From Caprimulgus europaeus (taxonomy: Eukaryota; Chordata; Aves; Caprimulgiformes; Caprimulgidae): a stretch of DNA of 64,000 nucleotides. Position 1 is the stretch's first letter, and each line of letters begins with the position of its first letter. The stretch lies in contig OU015528.1 of NCBI GenBank assembly GCA_907165065.1, forward strand, positions 49,281,515-49,345,514, given 5' to 3'. A program made the translations under genes and the position numbers. Of the stretch, positions 51,101 to 62,366 are shown in pieces. The notes under the pieces were generated by a model. The model did no database searches and had not been told where the DNA came from. It worked only from the letters and a program-made list of their open reading frames with translations.

Positions 51101-52145
51101 TAATGAAAAGCATGGGAGATCAGACAGAGCACAGGATCCAGGAAAGATCACAGTGTTCCCCTCGCTTTTGTGCCACAAGATTTCTCTAATTCAGATTGAC
51201 ATATAATTTGTCACAAACATCAGAAGTAAACTCCTTGGGTAACTACTCATGCTGTTTTCAGATTGATTCTCAGCTCTGCATCACTCACCGAGACTGGCAC
51301 ATTAGCTGGTAAATCAACTGACAAATGCCCATGCATTTTGATATCATGCAAGATAGCTGCCTGCTCAGGGCCTGCCAAGGGAATGGTCTGATGTATGATG
51401 AGTAGAGCCACTTGGTGCCATTACTCTTTGCTTAACAATTCTCTCTGGAGGATCCAAAGGGAAGGGGACCAGTCTCCCTGGCTTCTCATCCATCAGAGAG
51501 TATCCTCAGAGTGGGTTTGATGCCTGTGTAAAGCACCGTGTCAGCATCTCATTCGGGAACAGCTGCCACTCACAGCTCATGAAATCCTTCTGTCTAGCTG
51601 TCTTGCAGCAGACACTTAACTGCCGGCTGCGTGAGCCACAACAGAGCGCGTCACTGCTTCTCATACATGAGAGGCTCAGAAACACAAAGGGATTCAGGAA
51701 GAGAAAGGAAGAAAATAAAGTAGGAAGGGAGAGGCACTGGCTAGGAAAAGGAGCAATGGGAGTGCAAATTATAGACGGGCATGGAAAAGCGGGGACGTGG
51801 GGAAGGGTGGGAGTGGCAGAGACACAAAGACCTCCTTTTGAAATGGCTGCAAGTCACTCTTTCTTTTTTATGGAGAGAAGAGAGGAGCTACAGACTAGTT
51901 GTAAGTGGTAGATACGATGGGAAGAAATCTGCCCTTATCCAGGAATCATCCCTATTTCATTTACTCACTGGAGAACAGAGACATGAGGTAAGCTGTACCC
52001 CTGTGATTAACATGAAAACCTGGACATTAACTGCAAGCAGTTGCCTGCAAAACATAGTAGACACCACCTCTAAGATGCCACGAGAATCAACGCTTTGGAA
52101 AAAGGGTGCAGAAAAGGAGCCTTTGGGGTATCTGGTCTGTTTTAC

Positions 52146-52216
52146 CTGTGGCAGGGCTTGAACAACTGTATCCAGCAGTGCTCGCATTCCTGTGGCCATC
52201 TTCAGTAGCTTCAGGA
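52146..52216 (-). CDS. CACNA1I: CACNA1I exon: domain IV S4 end and S4-S5 linker
   Basis: A 71-base exon. Its two leading bases complete Val, then it reads LKLLKMATGMRALLDTVVQA-LPQ. It is the lower part of S4 and the S4-S5 coupling helix of domain IV. The acceptor is TTGTGGCAG and the donor is GTAAAA. Confidence 0.95.
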
Positions 52217-52971
52217 CTGCCACAACAAGCACAAGAGAAATGTCACTCAGACTGAGCTCAAGAGGTCCATCCTTTGTGTGACTTACTAATGGCAGTAGCA
52301 CAAGACAGATGCTCTGTCTCACCTTACTCTAGAAAAACAGGATTCTCCTCCTCAGCCCTTTTCTCCCTTTGCCCACTTCTTTTAACTGTACAACCCCAGT
52401 GGTTCCTTCTCTTCCCATCCATCTCCTTCTTACTAAATACTGTTTCATGCCTATTGGGCTTCTTCTGCTTCACCTAGACAGTCTAGCCAAGAGCCCTCTT
52501 TCTCCCAGCAATGTGTATGACAGCTCTCCCTCTGCTCCAATTTTTCATGTTTTCCATCACTTTCTCTTCCTCTAGCCATCATCTGTTAAAGCAGCTTAGC
52601 ACATCTTGGCTACCCCTAGGAAGATTCAGTCCTCTCATTGTGCAAACTTCAACCTGCTTGGTGGCCCCTTCTCCAAACACCACTGTCATATTTGTCCCAT
52701 AAAAGAATAACAGAGAAAATTCAGCTTTTGCATGATCTGTTTACCCTCCTAGTCCTTCATCTCCTGTTAAAACCACTGCATATAAATGTCTAGCTTAAGG
52801 AAGGCAGAAAACCTTAGCCTGTTGACTGTCCTTCATCACATCCCCTGCCTCCTTGACATGTCTAGAGACAGGAGGAACCCATGACTCTATAGCCACTGCT
52901 CAATGAGTCATGGCAGCAAGTCCCACTCCATGGCCACCTGCACCCCTGCTTCTGGCCAATGTCTCTCTCAC

Positions 52972-53105
52972 CCCGGGCAATGCGCAGCACCCTCATAATT
53001 CGGATGATAGTGGGGTTAATTGGGAGAGCAGCATTGATCTCAATCTCTTCCAACGTGATGCCCATGACAGATAGCAGCACAATGGCCAGATCTAGTTGGT
53101 TCCAC
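52972..53105 (-). CDS. CACNA1I: CACNA1I exon: domain IV S3-S4
   Basis: A 134-base exon. Its first base completes Arg, then it reads [30 protein letters not shown] and [14 protein letters not shown]. It covers S3 and the first S4 turns of domain IV, with the gating arginines in [10 protein letters not shown]. The acceptor is TTTCTTTTTAAG and the donor is GTGAGAG. Confidence 0.96.
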
Positions 53106-53712
53106 CTTAAAAAGAAAAATTGAAGAGAATAAATGAAGATGGAGTTTTTCCATTTCTCTGAAAAAGAAAGTGAATTTTCTCCACTTCAACTTAAATATTT
53201 CTTTATGTATAAGTTCAAGGCCCCACTCTGAGTCAGCTTATATGGGCTTTTGCAGACAAACAGAGATTCACTTACACACACTCTGAGCAGCCAGAGGCAA
53301 GCCAGCCTGATCTGAAAGCATGGAGCTGTGTTACTATGGTGCTATGCTTTGACTAATGGGTTCAGCTTTTTATGGCCTTACTATCTCGAATCAGCCTTGT
53401 TATATATGTTCTGCTTCAGCATGCTCCCAGTTTGCCCCAAGGGCAGGAGAAAAATGGCTGTCTCTAACCTCACCTCCTTTGCTTTGTAGCCTAAGCAGCA
53501 GATGCCAACTAAGAAGCAGGTTTTGGATAACTCCTACTATTGCCTAAGCACTGCAGCTCATGCAGGCTGAGGCTAAGTCCACGCTGTGCAGAACTGGGAG
53601 GCAGTCAGGGCACTCTGCTACCACCTCATGCTCCAGAGAGGGATCCATCCTCAAAACCTCCATCCCAAACCCATTTGTCCCACAATCACGGTTGACTAAC
53701 CCCTCTGCTCAC

Positions 53713-53822
53713 CTGTCTTTGAAGAATCGCCGCAGACCAAATGCCACTAGCTTGAGAACTGCCTCCAACACAAAGACAGTGGTAAACAGGTAGTTGCAGT
53801 ACTTGAGAGCAGTCTCCAGGGA
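53713..53822 (-). CDS. CACNA1I: CACNA1I exon: domain IV S2
   Basis: A 110-base exon reading [36 protein letters not shown], and two bases of an Arg codon. It encodes S2 of domain IV and the S2-S3 turn. The acceptor is GACAGCTGTCAG-type, ending TGTCAG, and the donor is GTGAGC. Confidence 0.95.
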
Positions 53823-55394
53823 CTGACAGCAGAAAGAAAAGGTAAAGAATTGAGGTAAAGGCAAGATCACACAACGTATAAAGGGAGTCTCCTGAGTGCC
53901 AGGAATTCACTGGGAGTTGGGGAAGCTGCTTCATGCCTCCTGCCTACTGGAACGTGGAGGCCTACCTACTAAGGGCAACCATTAGCTGGCCTGTCTGTCC
54001 CATGTAGTTCTCATGATCAGTTATTGCTCCTTTCTCCCGTACTGCTCAGCAAAACGGGGAGGAAGAAGCTGTTGCGAGGAGAATCCACCAAGTAGCCCAT
54101 GCCACCTGGATGCCAGCATGTTTATGGCACTGGCATAGCTATTGACCAGGAGTAAGGCATGAAGGTTACTCCAGTTGTGTATACATGTCATCTCTGATAG
54201 GAGAAAACCCCTCTGTGCCTTGGTATGGGGCAGGCATACGTCATGCTGCCATTTGGTGGCACTTTGTACTGGAAGATTTCAAAGTGCTTTGGAAAGATTC
54301 TTTAGCAGAGTGTGGCAGCAGGCTGGCATGGCTGGACCTGCGTTCCAGGTGAAGGAGCTGAGGAGGAAAGAGGAGTGACTTTTTCAGGAACAAAGTCCTA
54401 ATGTGAGGATGACAACAGATAAAGGTTGAGAGTTCCCACAGAGTAAAATCAGGCACCATCAAGGGCAAGATAAAAGGTGGGCAACTGGGCAAGATGGGCA
54501 AGAAACAGTGGATTTGAATGAGGACAGAGAGAGTCAGTTCCTGATCAAAGCCTGAGCTACCTTGGACAGCATCTGCCCAGGCACCAGAGCTATTACCTCA
54601 ACCAAGGTTCTCCCGAAAAGAAAACTGAAATGCCACTGGGCAGATGTCATAATGAATGCTTTGTCTACATACGGAGGCAGAAAGCTCCTTTGATGTGTGC
54701 AGCATAGAGTTTTTCCATTAGAGGCATCTAGAGCTTGGCCAGGAACATGCAGAGGCACCTGGTCTTCCCCAGCCAAAGTATAAAACTTATTTGGCCTCCA
54801 AGGCCCTTTTCTGGGAATCAGCCCCTGCAGCTGAGAAAGGCTCTGCTCAGCACTTTGCCCCCAGCTTCTCTTATGCAAAAAAGGTGGCTCAGTAAAGACA
54901 CCACATCTCATGACACACAAATGGCAATAATAGTCCTCTCAGCTCAGGCCATATGGCAAGAGAATTGAACTGACATTTGGAAATCTGATGCAAAGCCTGA
55001 AGCACCCAGGACACTGCTGTTTCCACCACTCCTCCTGTTAGGTTCACAAAGCAGACCAGGCAGCTAAACTTGGGTTGACCCACATACCCACTTAATAATA
55101 TAAAGCACAGACACTTAATTGCACCGTGCTTTCTAAGGGCCTGATTCTTGGTTTGATACCTTATCTCTATTGAGTTTTATGGATAACAAGTGTCTGAGTA
55201 GGGGTTACTTTTCTGGATATATATGAAACTCTTCACGTAACTTTGCCTACTATGGTAACTCTTGCAACATTTTGACGGTATTTTTTAGAGACGCTCAAGT
55301 GTTCTACCTATTCTGATGGGCAGTGATCATTAGAGAGCTGTAGCAAAATAACATAATGACTAGAAGCAGGGCTTATCTCTAAGATCTCACTCAC
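53823..55394 (-). other. CACNA1I intron (1.6 kb) in domain IV S1-S2
   Basis: Unique-looking sequence between the S1 and S2 exons of domain IV. Nothing recognisable in it apart from the splice sites (GTGAGT donor, TGTCAG acceptor). Confidence 0.8.
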
Positions 55395-55546
55395 CACAGG
55401 TTGGTTGTAGTGCTCCAAGGACATAGTGACCACGTTGAGGCAGATGATGAAAGTGATGAAGATGTCCAGATAGTGGCTGGTGCAGACCGAATGAATAAGG
55501 AGGCGTATGGGGCAGTAGGTAGCATAGTACGGCAAACGCTGCGCCT
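55395..55546 (-). CDS. CACNA1I: CACNA1I exon: III-IV linker end and domain IV S1
   Basis: A 152-base exon encoding [30 protein letters not shown] and [20 protein letters not shown], which is the end of the cytoplasmic linker and S1 of domain IV. The acceptor is ...CCACTGAAG followed by AG, so the base order is AAG|AG. Only use of the first AG keeps the frame. The donor is [18 protein letters not shown] is close to mammalian Cav3.3 (ATYCHTRLLIHS). Confidence 0.95.
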
Positions 55547-56578
55547 CTTCAGTGGAAAGAGGGAGATGTGCAGAGTTAGGAAGAAATTGGAAGAAAGAGA
55601 GAAATGGGTAAGAAACACTGAGGGAGCAGGCATAAAAGTGGTGATAGGTGTTGCAAGAAAAAAGGAGGAGAAAATGCAAAAAAGAGGAAAACAGAAGGGA
55701 GGAAAAAATAAATAGAAAAAAGAGAAGAAAAGGAATGCTAGAAAGAAAATCTGTTAGTCTATGTTTGTGGGAATGCTGCTAAATCAGCATTTCATGCCTC
55801 GACAAATTAAAATCACAAATGATAAAAGGGAGCAGATGGTTCCAGGAGAGGCCCTGGGGTGTCACAGGAGAGAGGGAAAAACTGGAACAGAGGAAGGGAA
55901 AGCATGCCTACAGGCTGTGAATGTAAGAAAACCATCAGTCTGGGGCAGTAGGGATGATTTCCATGGGCGAGTATACTTTTGCAGTTTTTGTCTATAAGTA
56001 ATATAGAAGAGGATGGAAACATGAGTCAGACGACTTGCTTCACCCCAAAAGATCTGGGACCCCAAGGAGTGACACTGAAACACTGATGGAAAGAGCTAGG
56101 AACAAAACACAGGGATCTTCCTCTTTTTTTTTTTTCCCCTCTCTCTTTAAATTTGGGTTTAAACACAAAGGATGGTCTGTCCTGCTCTTCCCCCAAACAT
56201 CAGTTGGGTTGCAGGAAGCCCAGGTGGGACTACCCCAAGCCCAGTAGGTGTACCAATGTGTGCACATCTTGTGTCAACAGTGCACACGACAAGGTGCACA
56301 GGTATTTTTGGTACATGTTATCTCCCAAGGGGCAGGGTGCTAAAACCCCAGTGGCTTTCCCCAGAGTCCCAGCAGACCTTGTCAGCCACCCCTCTTCTCC
56401 AGACCACCCTGGTGAGGTGTGTAGCGACACGGCAGTGGCACAGGGAGGAAGGCTGAGAGCGCAGCCATAAGCGATGCATTTTGGAGACTGGTCCATCAGG
56501 AAAGAAAAAGAAGAGGAGAAGGTTTTTCTCAAAAAACCTTGGCCTACGAACCGACCAAACACTTAGGCTGTGCCTTAC
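55547..56578 (-). other. CACNA1I intron (1.0 kb) within the III-IV linker
   Basis: It separates the KKRR exon from the AQRLPYY exon, the place where T-type genes are known to vary their III-IV linker by splicing. I looked for an additional in-frame cassette and saw none with good borders. A purine-rich run lies at 55560-55750. Confidence 0.75.
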
Positions 56579-56771
56579 TCCTTCGCTTCTTCTCCAGGCG
56601 GCGCAGGCGCTTCTCCTCCCGCCGTCGCGCCTCCTCGGCCTCCTGGTGCTGTCGGCACTTGTGGAAGTTCTCCACCACCACCCCCACAAACATGTTGAGC
56701 ACAAAGAAGCTGACAATGAGGAGGAAGGAGATGAAATAGAGGAGCATCCATGGGTTGTTGTTGGTCACTGG
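56579..56771 (-). CDS. CACNA1I: CACNA1I exon: domain III S6 and start of III-IV linker
   Basis: A 193-base exon. It encodes [20 protein letters not shown], then [19 protein letters not shown], which is S6 of domain III, and then the highly charged linker [25 protein letters not shown]. It ends one base into a Lys codon. The donor is GTAAGG, strong even though it sits next to an in-frame continuation (SKAQP). The next exon supplies AG, giving KKRR-K-AQR as in mammalian Cav3.3. Confidence 0.96.
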
Positions 56772-57089
56772 CTGGAGGACAGGGGAGAACAGAGTCAGTC
56801 AATTGGTTGGATGGGAAACTGCATGGAAATGATGGGGATGAGACCTGCCATGACAGTTGGCTGTTGGGGAGGTGTTATAAAAATCAGGGGGGTGGGCTGG
56901 GAAGAGCTGGGGCTACAGGCAAGGCAGTTTGTGATTGGCTGACTGGATTTCAGCATCAGCTGGCAATTGATGGAGCAGGTGGGAGTCAAAGGCCCACCTG
57001 CACAGTCACCCACAATTCAGGCACAACCCCAGCCACAGATCAGGCACACCACCAGTATGTGGTAAAACGGGTGGTCCAGGCATCGCGCG

Positions 57090-58360
57090 TCACGTACAGG
57101 ACAACCAGGGGATCAGGCCCAGTCAACATGGGTTTATGAAAGTCAGGTCTTGCCTGACCAAACTGATCTTCTATGACAGGGTGATACGTTTAGTGGATGA
57201 GGGAAGGCCTGTGGATGTGGTGTACTTAGACTTTAGTAAAGCCTTTGACACTGTTTCCCACAACACTCTCCTGGAGAAACTGGCCATTCATGGCTTGGAT
57301 GAGCATACTTGTCACTGGGTAAAGAACTGGCTGGATGGCCAAGCCCAGAGAGTTGTGGTGAATGGAGTTAAGTCCAGTTGGTGCCCACTCGTGAGTGGTG
57401 TTCCCCAGGGATCAGTGTTAGGGCCAGTTCTGTTTGATATATTTATCAATGTTCTGGATGAGGGCATCAAGTGCACCCTCAGTAAGTTCATGGATGACAC
57501 CAAGTTGGGTGGCAGTGTTGATCTGCCAGAGGGTAGGAAAGCTTTGCAGAGGGACCTGGACAGGCTGGATCGATGGGCTGATACCAATGGTATGAAGTTC
57601 AATAAGTGCTGGGTCCTGCACTTGGGTCACAATAACCCCATGCAACACTACAGGCTTGGGGAGGAGTGGCTGGAAAGCTGCCTGGCGAAAAAGGACCTGG
57701 GGGTCTTAGTCAACAGCTGTCTGAACATGAGCCAGGTGCCCAGGTGGCCAAGAAGGCCAGCAGCATCCTGGCCTGTATCAGAAATGGTGTGGCCAGTAGG
57801 AGTAGGGAAGTGATTGTCCCCTTGTATTCGGCACTGGTAAGGCCGCACCTCGAGTACTGTGTTCAGTTCTAGGCCCCTCACTACAATACAAGAGGGGCAC
57901 TGAGGCTCAGGAGCGTGTCCAAAGAAGGGCAACAAAGCTGGAGAAGGGCTTGGAGAACAAGTCTTATGAGGAGTGGCTGAGGGAACTGGGGTTGTTTAGT
58001 CTAGAGAAGAGGATGCCGAGGGGAGACCTTATCGCTCTCTACTAGTACCTGGAGGGAGGTTGTAGTGAGGTGGGTGTTTGTCTTTTCTCCCGGGTAACAG
58101 GTGATAGAACAAGAGGAAATGGCTACAAGTAGCATCAGGGGAGGTTTAGGTTAGATATGAGAAAAAATTTCTTCACTGAAAGGATAGTCAAACATTGGAA
58201 CAGGCTGCCCAGGGAAGTGGTGGAGTCACCATCACTGGCAATATTTAAAAGACGGTTAGATGAGGTGCTTAGGGACATGGTTTAGAGATGGGACTGGTAG
58301 TGATAAGGTTAGTGGTTGAACTTGATCTTAAAGGCCTTTTCCAACCACTAAGATTCCATG
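57090..58360 (+). mobile_element. CR1 non-LTR retrotransposon, 5'-truncated
   Basis: A chicken-repeat-1 type LINE fragment lying antisense to CACNA1I inside an intron. It holds the second half of the reverse transcriptase region, the C-terminal conserved part (for example TGGAACAGGCTGCCCAGGGA near 58197), and a 3' end of the CR1 type (CCTTTTCCAACCACTAAGATTCCATGG). The 5' part is missing, as is usual for CR1 copies from incomplete reverse transcription. There is no poly(A) tail, also typical. The left border is approximate because the first recognisable CR1 sequence (ACAACCAGGGGATCAGGCCC) begins near 57101. Confidence 0.93.
57136..57872 (+). pseudogene. CR1 reverse transcriptase fragment, frameshifted
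   Basis: An open frame from 57136 reads through [40 protein letters not shown] and [12 protein letters not shown], the RT motifs of CR1 ORF2. In the catalytic box the first residues are FMDD, where CR1 elements normally have FADD. After LNMSQ (about 57736) similarity moves to another frame ([34 protein letters not shown]) that ends in a stop at 57870-57872. Both a frameshift and stops are therefore present and the copy is dead. Later CR1 protein similarity continues at DNA level to about 58280. Confidence 0.9.
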
Positions 58361-59028
58361 GGAACACCTTTGGCTCAAAGGCAAGTAGAGACCACATCCA
58401 CATGCCACCAAAATGGCAATGAGACCAGAATTGAAATGTCATTTGGGCTCAGAGAGAAAGGAGGCCCTGACTTTGACTTGGTGCCCTGACAAAGAACCTA
58501 CAAAGCCAACAGTGGTGCATCTTGTGCAGAGGTTCAGAGGTAAACAGAGCACCATCCCTGAGGTTCAGGCCTGCAGTACTGCAGCCCTTGGCAGGCACCC
58601 ACACCAGAACACTATCAAGGTCATTGCCTTAGCAGTGGAGGAACAGGAATGCAGTGGGGAGCAGCCCAACAGTCCCTGCTTTACAAGGTATTAAAATAAC
58701 CATCAGTGGGCCAGGAAGGAGCCAGCCTGCCCAGGCACGTGGCATTGTCACTCCATCATTACAAATAGATAAAGACCTGCTGTGTGATTCAAACTGAGTA
58801 GAGGGTGAGAATTACTACAGACATCCACTGCATGGCCACAGCTGCACCTCTCTGCATGGATCAGGCATGACTCTGACCTCTTGCAGCTAGGTGAGCAAAG
58901 GATTCACCAGGGCCCTAGAAGTGTCACCTGGTTTGAGGGGGGTGTCTGAAGCAGGATGTTACAGCACGCTTCTGCCTTACTAGCCCAAGGAAATTCAAAA
59001 AGGTCCTTTCATGAAGAAGCCTTCATAC

Positions 59029-59118
59029 CTGCTGGTCAACAGCCACAGCATCTAGTCCATTATACATAATATTGACCCAGCCATCCTTGGAAGCCAGAAC
59101 GAAGAGGGACATCAGAGC
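59029..59118 (-). CDS. CACNA1I: CACNA1I exon: domain III pore loop and selectivity filter
   Basis: A 90-base exon (30 codons, phase 0) reading [20 protein letters not shown] then [10 protein letters not shown]. The Asp in SKDGW is the domain III position of the T-type EEDD selectivity filter, where high-voltage calcium channels carry Glu. The acceptor is TATGTTGCAG and the donor is GTATGA. Confidence 0.96.
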
Positions 59119-59598
59119 CTGCAACATACAAAGCAAAGCAGATGTGGAGCAGGTGCATCTGGTAGGCTGGGAAAAAAAATGTGAGTTTAGGCTCTAACAC
59201 ACACAACACTGAAATACTCTTCCTGCCTGTGTCTCTGCACACGTCAAAACCTGCTCCTTCCCGCACGGAGGAGAGCGAGTGGGGACAGGAGGCCATATGC
59301 AGCCAGACCCACCAGAGGAGAGAGATTGTGAGAACATTTGCTTGGTACAGGAGGAGAAAGAAAACCAAACTCCCTGCTGCCACCACTTTTCTTTCCCCTG
59401 CATCCTCCAATTATCTGCCTAATACTAACCCACTAGTGACACAGCTTCTGCGTGGATACCTATGCCAAATAACTGCCCCTCCTGGCCCAGAGATCAGGCT
59501 TTCTAGGCATTGCATCTGTGCCCCAGGAAGGGGCACTCATAGGAAGAGACAAGCCCTGAGCTGGGTTACAACCAGACAGAAGCTGTGGGCACACTCAC

Positions 59599-59724
59599 CT
59601 GTCCCAGGTTGTCAAAGTTATACTTGTGGTGCACCCATTTGTAGTTGGCAGCCACACAGTCGGACCGGTTGGTGATGTTCCTGATGTCGACTCCCAGGCA
59701 GTGGTAGAACTTGCCCTTGAAAAG
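59599..59724 (-). CDS. CACNA1I: CACNA1I exon: domain III turret
   Basis: A 126-base exon (42 codons, phase 0) reading [30 protein letters not shown] and [12 protein letters not shown]. It is the extracellular loop between S5 and the pore helix of domain III. It keeps two Cys, expected to pair, and N-x-T/S glycosylation sequons (NITN and NRSD). The phrase YHCLGVD followed by NITNRSDC fits Cav3.3 and differs from the Cav3.1 sequence I recall. Confidence 0.96.
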
Positions 59725-60811
59725 CTGTAGGGGAGGAGTGACCCCATCAGCCCCTTTCCTTTTGGGTCCCCCATGCTCCCTGTGATGTGCAGAAGTTTCT
59801 GAGATGGTGAGTGGGCTACAGGGCTGCAAGTCAGGTGGAGCAGGACAGAAAGGGAGGACCATTGTACAGCACAGGCTTACACATTGCTAAGGAGCCAGGG
59901 CCACTCTGATAAACCTGTGTCTGGCTTTTCAGCCTCCTCTATTGCCCCAGGCCAACAGTGACCATAAGCCTTCACCATCTGACAGCTGTTAGGGTACCTT
60001 TTCTGAGCACACTTAGAGCCACCAACCTAAAAGGAAAACATTTTCTACTCAGTCCCTCAGTGTGATCTCCCCTGCTTGCTCCCCAGTCACTGAGAGAGCT
60101 GATAGGAAAAGATCTCATCTGACAATAAAGAACCAGAAAAAACATCCCTTGCTTCTCAGATGCTTTTTTTCACAGGGGGCTGCACTGCACTGCTGTGGCT
60201 CTTCTGGCCAGGGCTCCTTTGCCCATATCGAAGGTACTGGATTGTGCATTTGTACAGATGCATTAGAGCAGACTAAGTATAGCGCATTCCCTGAGATGGA
60301 AGTAACGCCCACACCCTTGCTCCTCTGCAATGCAACAGCCAAAAATAAAGAGGATCAAATAAAAAAAAAAATAAAGAAGGTTGTAGGTGGATTTAGGGCT
60401 CAGAGCGAGGGGAGAAGCAGAACTGACTGGCGGCAGGGTTCGTGCAAGCAGGCGCTGAGTGGCTTATTTTTGTTGGCATGGCATGGACATGCCCAGCAGG
60501 TCTTGTGCTATGCCAGCCCTGGGCTCTCCCTGTAACACTGTCCCAAACCCAGATCCAACTCCTGCCAGCTGTGAGCATTAAGTTCTGTCTTGCACATCCA
60601 GCAACATCTGCACTAGCTGAGCACATGGCTGCCTTTGCCAAAGGCTGCAGGGACATTATGGTAGGAGACAGCTCATGGAAGAAGACAGCTGCAGAAACTT
60701 TTCTTGCTTGCCTCTCCCTCTGCTCTGCTTGGTTCCCTGTGCCTGGGGGTACAGGTGCACATGGTAGGGGTGGAGACATGGGGGCTATTTGCTGGGCAGT
60801 AACAACCCTAC
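59725..60811 (-). other. CACNA1I intron (1.1 kb) in domain III
   Basis: Between the S5 and turret exons. It contains an A-rich run near 60357-60378. No other feature seen. Confidence 0.8.
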
Positions 60812-60938
60812 CTGCACACCCAGGATGCCAAAGATGATGAAGAAAGCGCAGCAGATGAGGACGATGTTTCCTATGGGCTTGAGGGAAGAAATGAGTGTCT
60901 CCACCACCAGCTTCAGGCCAGGGGCTCGGCTGATGACT
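60812..60938 (-). CDS. CACNA1I: CACNA1I exon: domain III S4-S5 linker and S5
   Basis: A 127-base exon. Its first base completes the split Arg codon, then it reads [20 protein letters not shown] and [22 protein letters not shown]. It encodes the S4-S5 linker and the S5 pore helix of domain III. The acceptor is CTTCCAG and the donor is GTAGGG. Confidence 0.96.
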
Positions 60939-61269
60939 CTGGAAGGAAAGGAAGGCAAGGGGTGACAGAGGGACAGGACAGAGATGTTTGGCCTAAGCTA
61001 AGGATTTTCATCAGCAACAGACCCTGCTCTCCCTGTGCAGTGACTCATCAGTAGGGATCACTTTCCTGCAACCAGAAGGCCTCTTCTCTCCCACAGGTTG
61101 GTTGTCTGATGAGGCACCTCCAGGGCCAGAGCCATATGGCTAAGGGGAACTTCTCTGTGGCTCGTGGCTTGTCAAAGACTGCCTGGCACAGCGGGATCTA
61201 ACTCTGAAAACCTTCCTGGGGGGACCCAGTGGGAAGAGGAGGCTGAGCAGTGCTCAGCGGGGCTCTGAC

Positions 61270-61454
61270 CGAAGAGGACGTAAGGTGCGCAGTAGCCGGA
61301 GAACTCGCAGCACGCCCAGGATTTTGGCACCGCCAGCAGAGGCCACCGAGACCACAATGTCAATGAGAGACACGAAGACCAAGAAACCATCCAAGATGTT
61401 CCAGCTGCTGCGGAGGTAAGCCTGATCCCCAAAATACAGGCCTAGAGAGACCAC
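61270..61454 (-). CDS. CACNA1I: CACNA1I exon: domain III S3-S4 voltage sensor
   Basis: A 185-base exon starting [19 protein letters not shown], followed by S3 ([18 protein letters not shown]) and S4 ([17 protein letters not shown]). S4 has Arg at every third position, the voltage-sensing pattern. It ends two bases into an Arg codon completed by the next exon. The acceptor is CTCTTGCAG and the donor is GTCAGAG. Confidence 0.96.
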
Positions 61455-62297
61455 CTGCAAGAGAAGGAAGATGAAGAGGGGTTAAATGGCTCCTCTCCAT
61501 GTTGCCTGGTAGAGGATAGCTGTGGAGAGAAGGGGAGGATGGGGAACAGTTATCAACTCCACATGACACTGGTGTGTCATCTCATCTTTTCCTTTCATGT
61601 GGAAGGCTATGAAGGAAAATGTCTTTGGGGAAGGTGGTGGCATATAACTCCAGAAACAACAAGGTCATAGTACCTTCTCATATTTCCTCTGCCTCCTTGA
61701 GCAACATGACACTGTAGAGAATTCACAGGAAACCTTTTCCTGCCATACCACAGACCTGGGGGCCAAGCCTCCCAGTCCAGAGATCACTTGGGAGGTAAAA
61801 TTTGGCACCAAAACCCATACTTTGGCTCCTAAGGGGGTGGTGGGAAAGAGTCCCAGAACTGGATAAACACAGTCTCAAAACTAAGTGCCTCTTTCCCAAT
61901 CACAAGAGGGGACTAACAAGATTTCTCTATTGTCATAAAGTACTTACACACCTATTATATAATTATCTCAAGGAAGAGCACGTTATTCATATTGTTGTTA
62001 CTATCCAGGGGAGCAAGGGAACGGACATTTGACATTATTACAAAATCTGTATCTGGAGGCCAGCTATTTCTCCAAGATACTAAGATCCCTTTGGATTTAA
62101 AACTAGGATAAACATCCCCTCCGTACTTGACAAGAGGGGACACAACCACAGGCAGGATCTGCCTTTACCAACGTAGGGAAAAGGACTAGCACACTGAAAA
62201 GATGGAGAAATTGTAGAAGGGCGCTGAGCAAACATGAACCGTGTTGTTCTTGACACTAAGAAAAGGCTCTGAGCTATTAATCTCCACAGTAACTTAC

Positions 62298-62366
62298 CTT
62301 CAGTGTCATCTCAGCTACAAAAATTGCTGTGAAAATGTAGTTGGACACAGTGAGAAAGATCCTCTC
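62298..62366 (-). CDS. CACNA1I: CACNA1I exon: domain III S2
   Basis: A 69-base exon (23 codons, phase 0 at both ends) reading ERIFLTVSNYIFTAIFVAEM then TLK. This is the S2 helix of domain III, including the conserved acidic residue in FVAEM that pairs with S4 charges. The acceptor is TTTTTTTCCAG and the donor is GTAAGT. It is a symmetric exon, but skipping it would remove a membrane helix, so it is expected to be constitutive. Confidence 0.95.

Larger units (their letters stand above)
48476..52145 (-). other. CACNA1I intron (3.7 kb) before domain IV S5
   Basis: It holds a perfect 16-base tandem duplication at 49368-49399 and an AT-rich imperfect duplication near 51026-51100. It also has a purine-rich stretch at 49020-49110. 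No exon-like block with family similarity was found. Confidence 0.8.
56772..59028 (-). other. CACNA1I intron (2.3 kb) carrying a CR1 insertion
   Basis: The intron between the domain III pore loop and S6 exons. More than half of it is the plus-strand CR1 element at about 57.09-58.36 kb. The remaining 58.37-59.03 kb and 56.78-57.08 kb show nothing recognisable. Confidence 0.85.
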
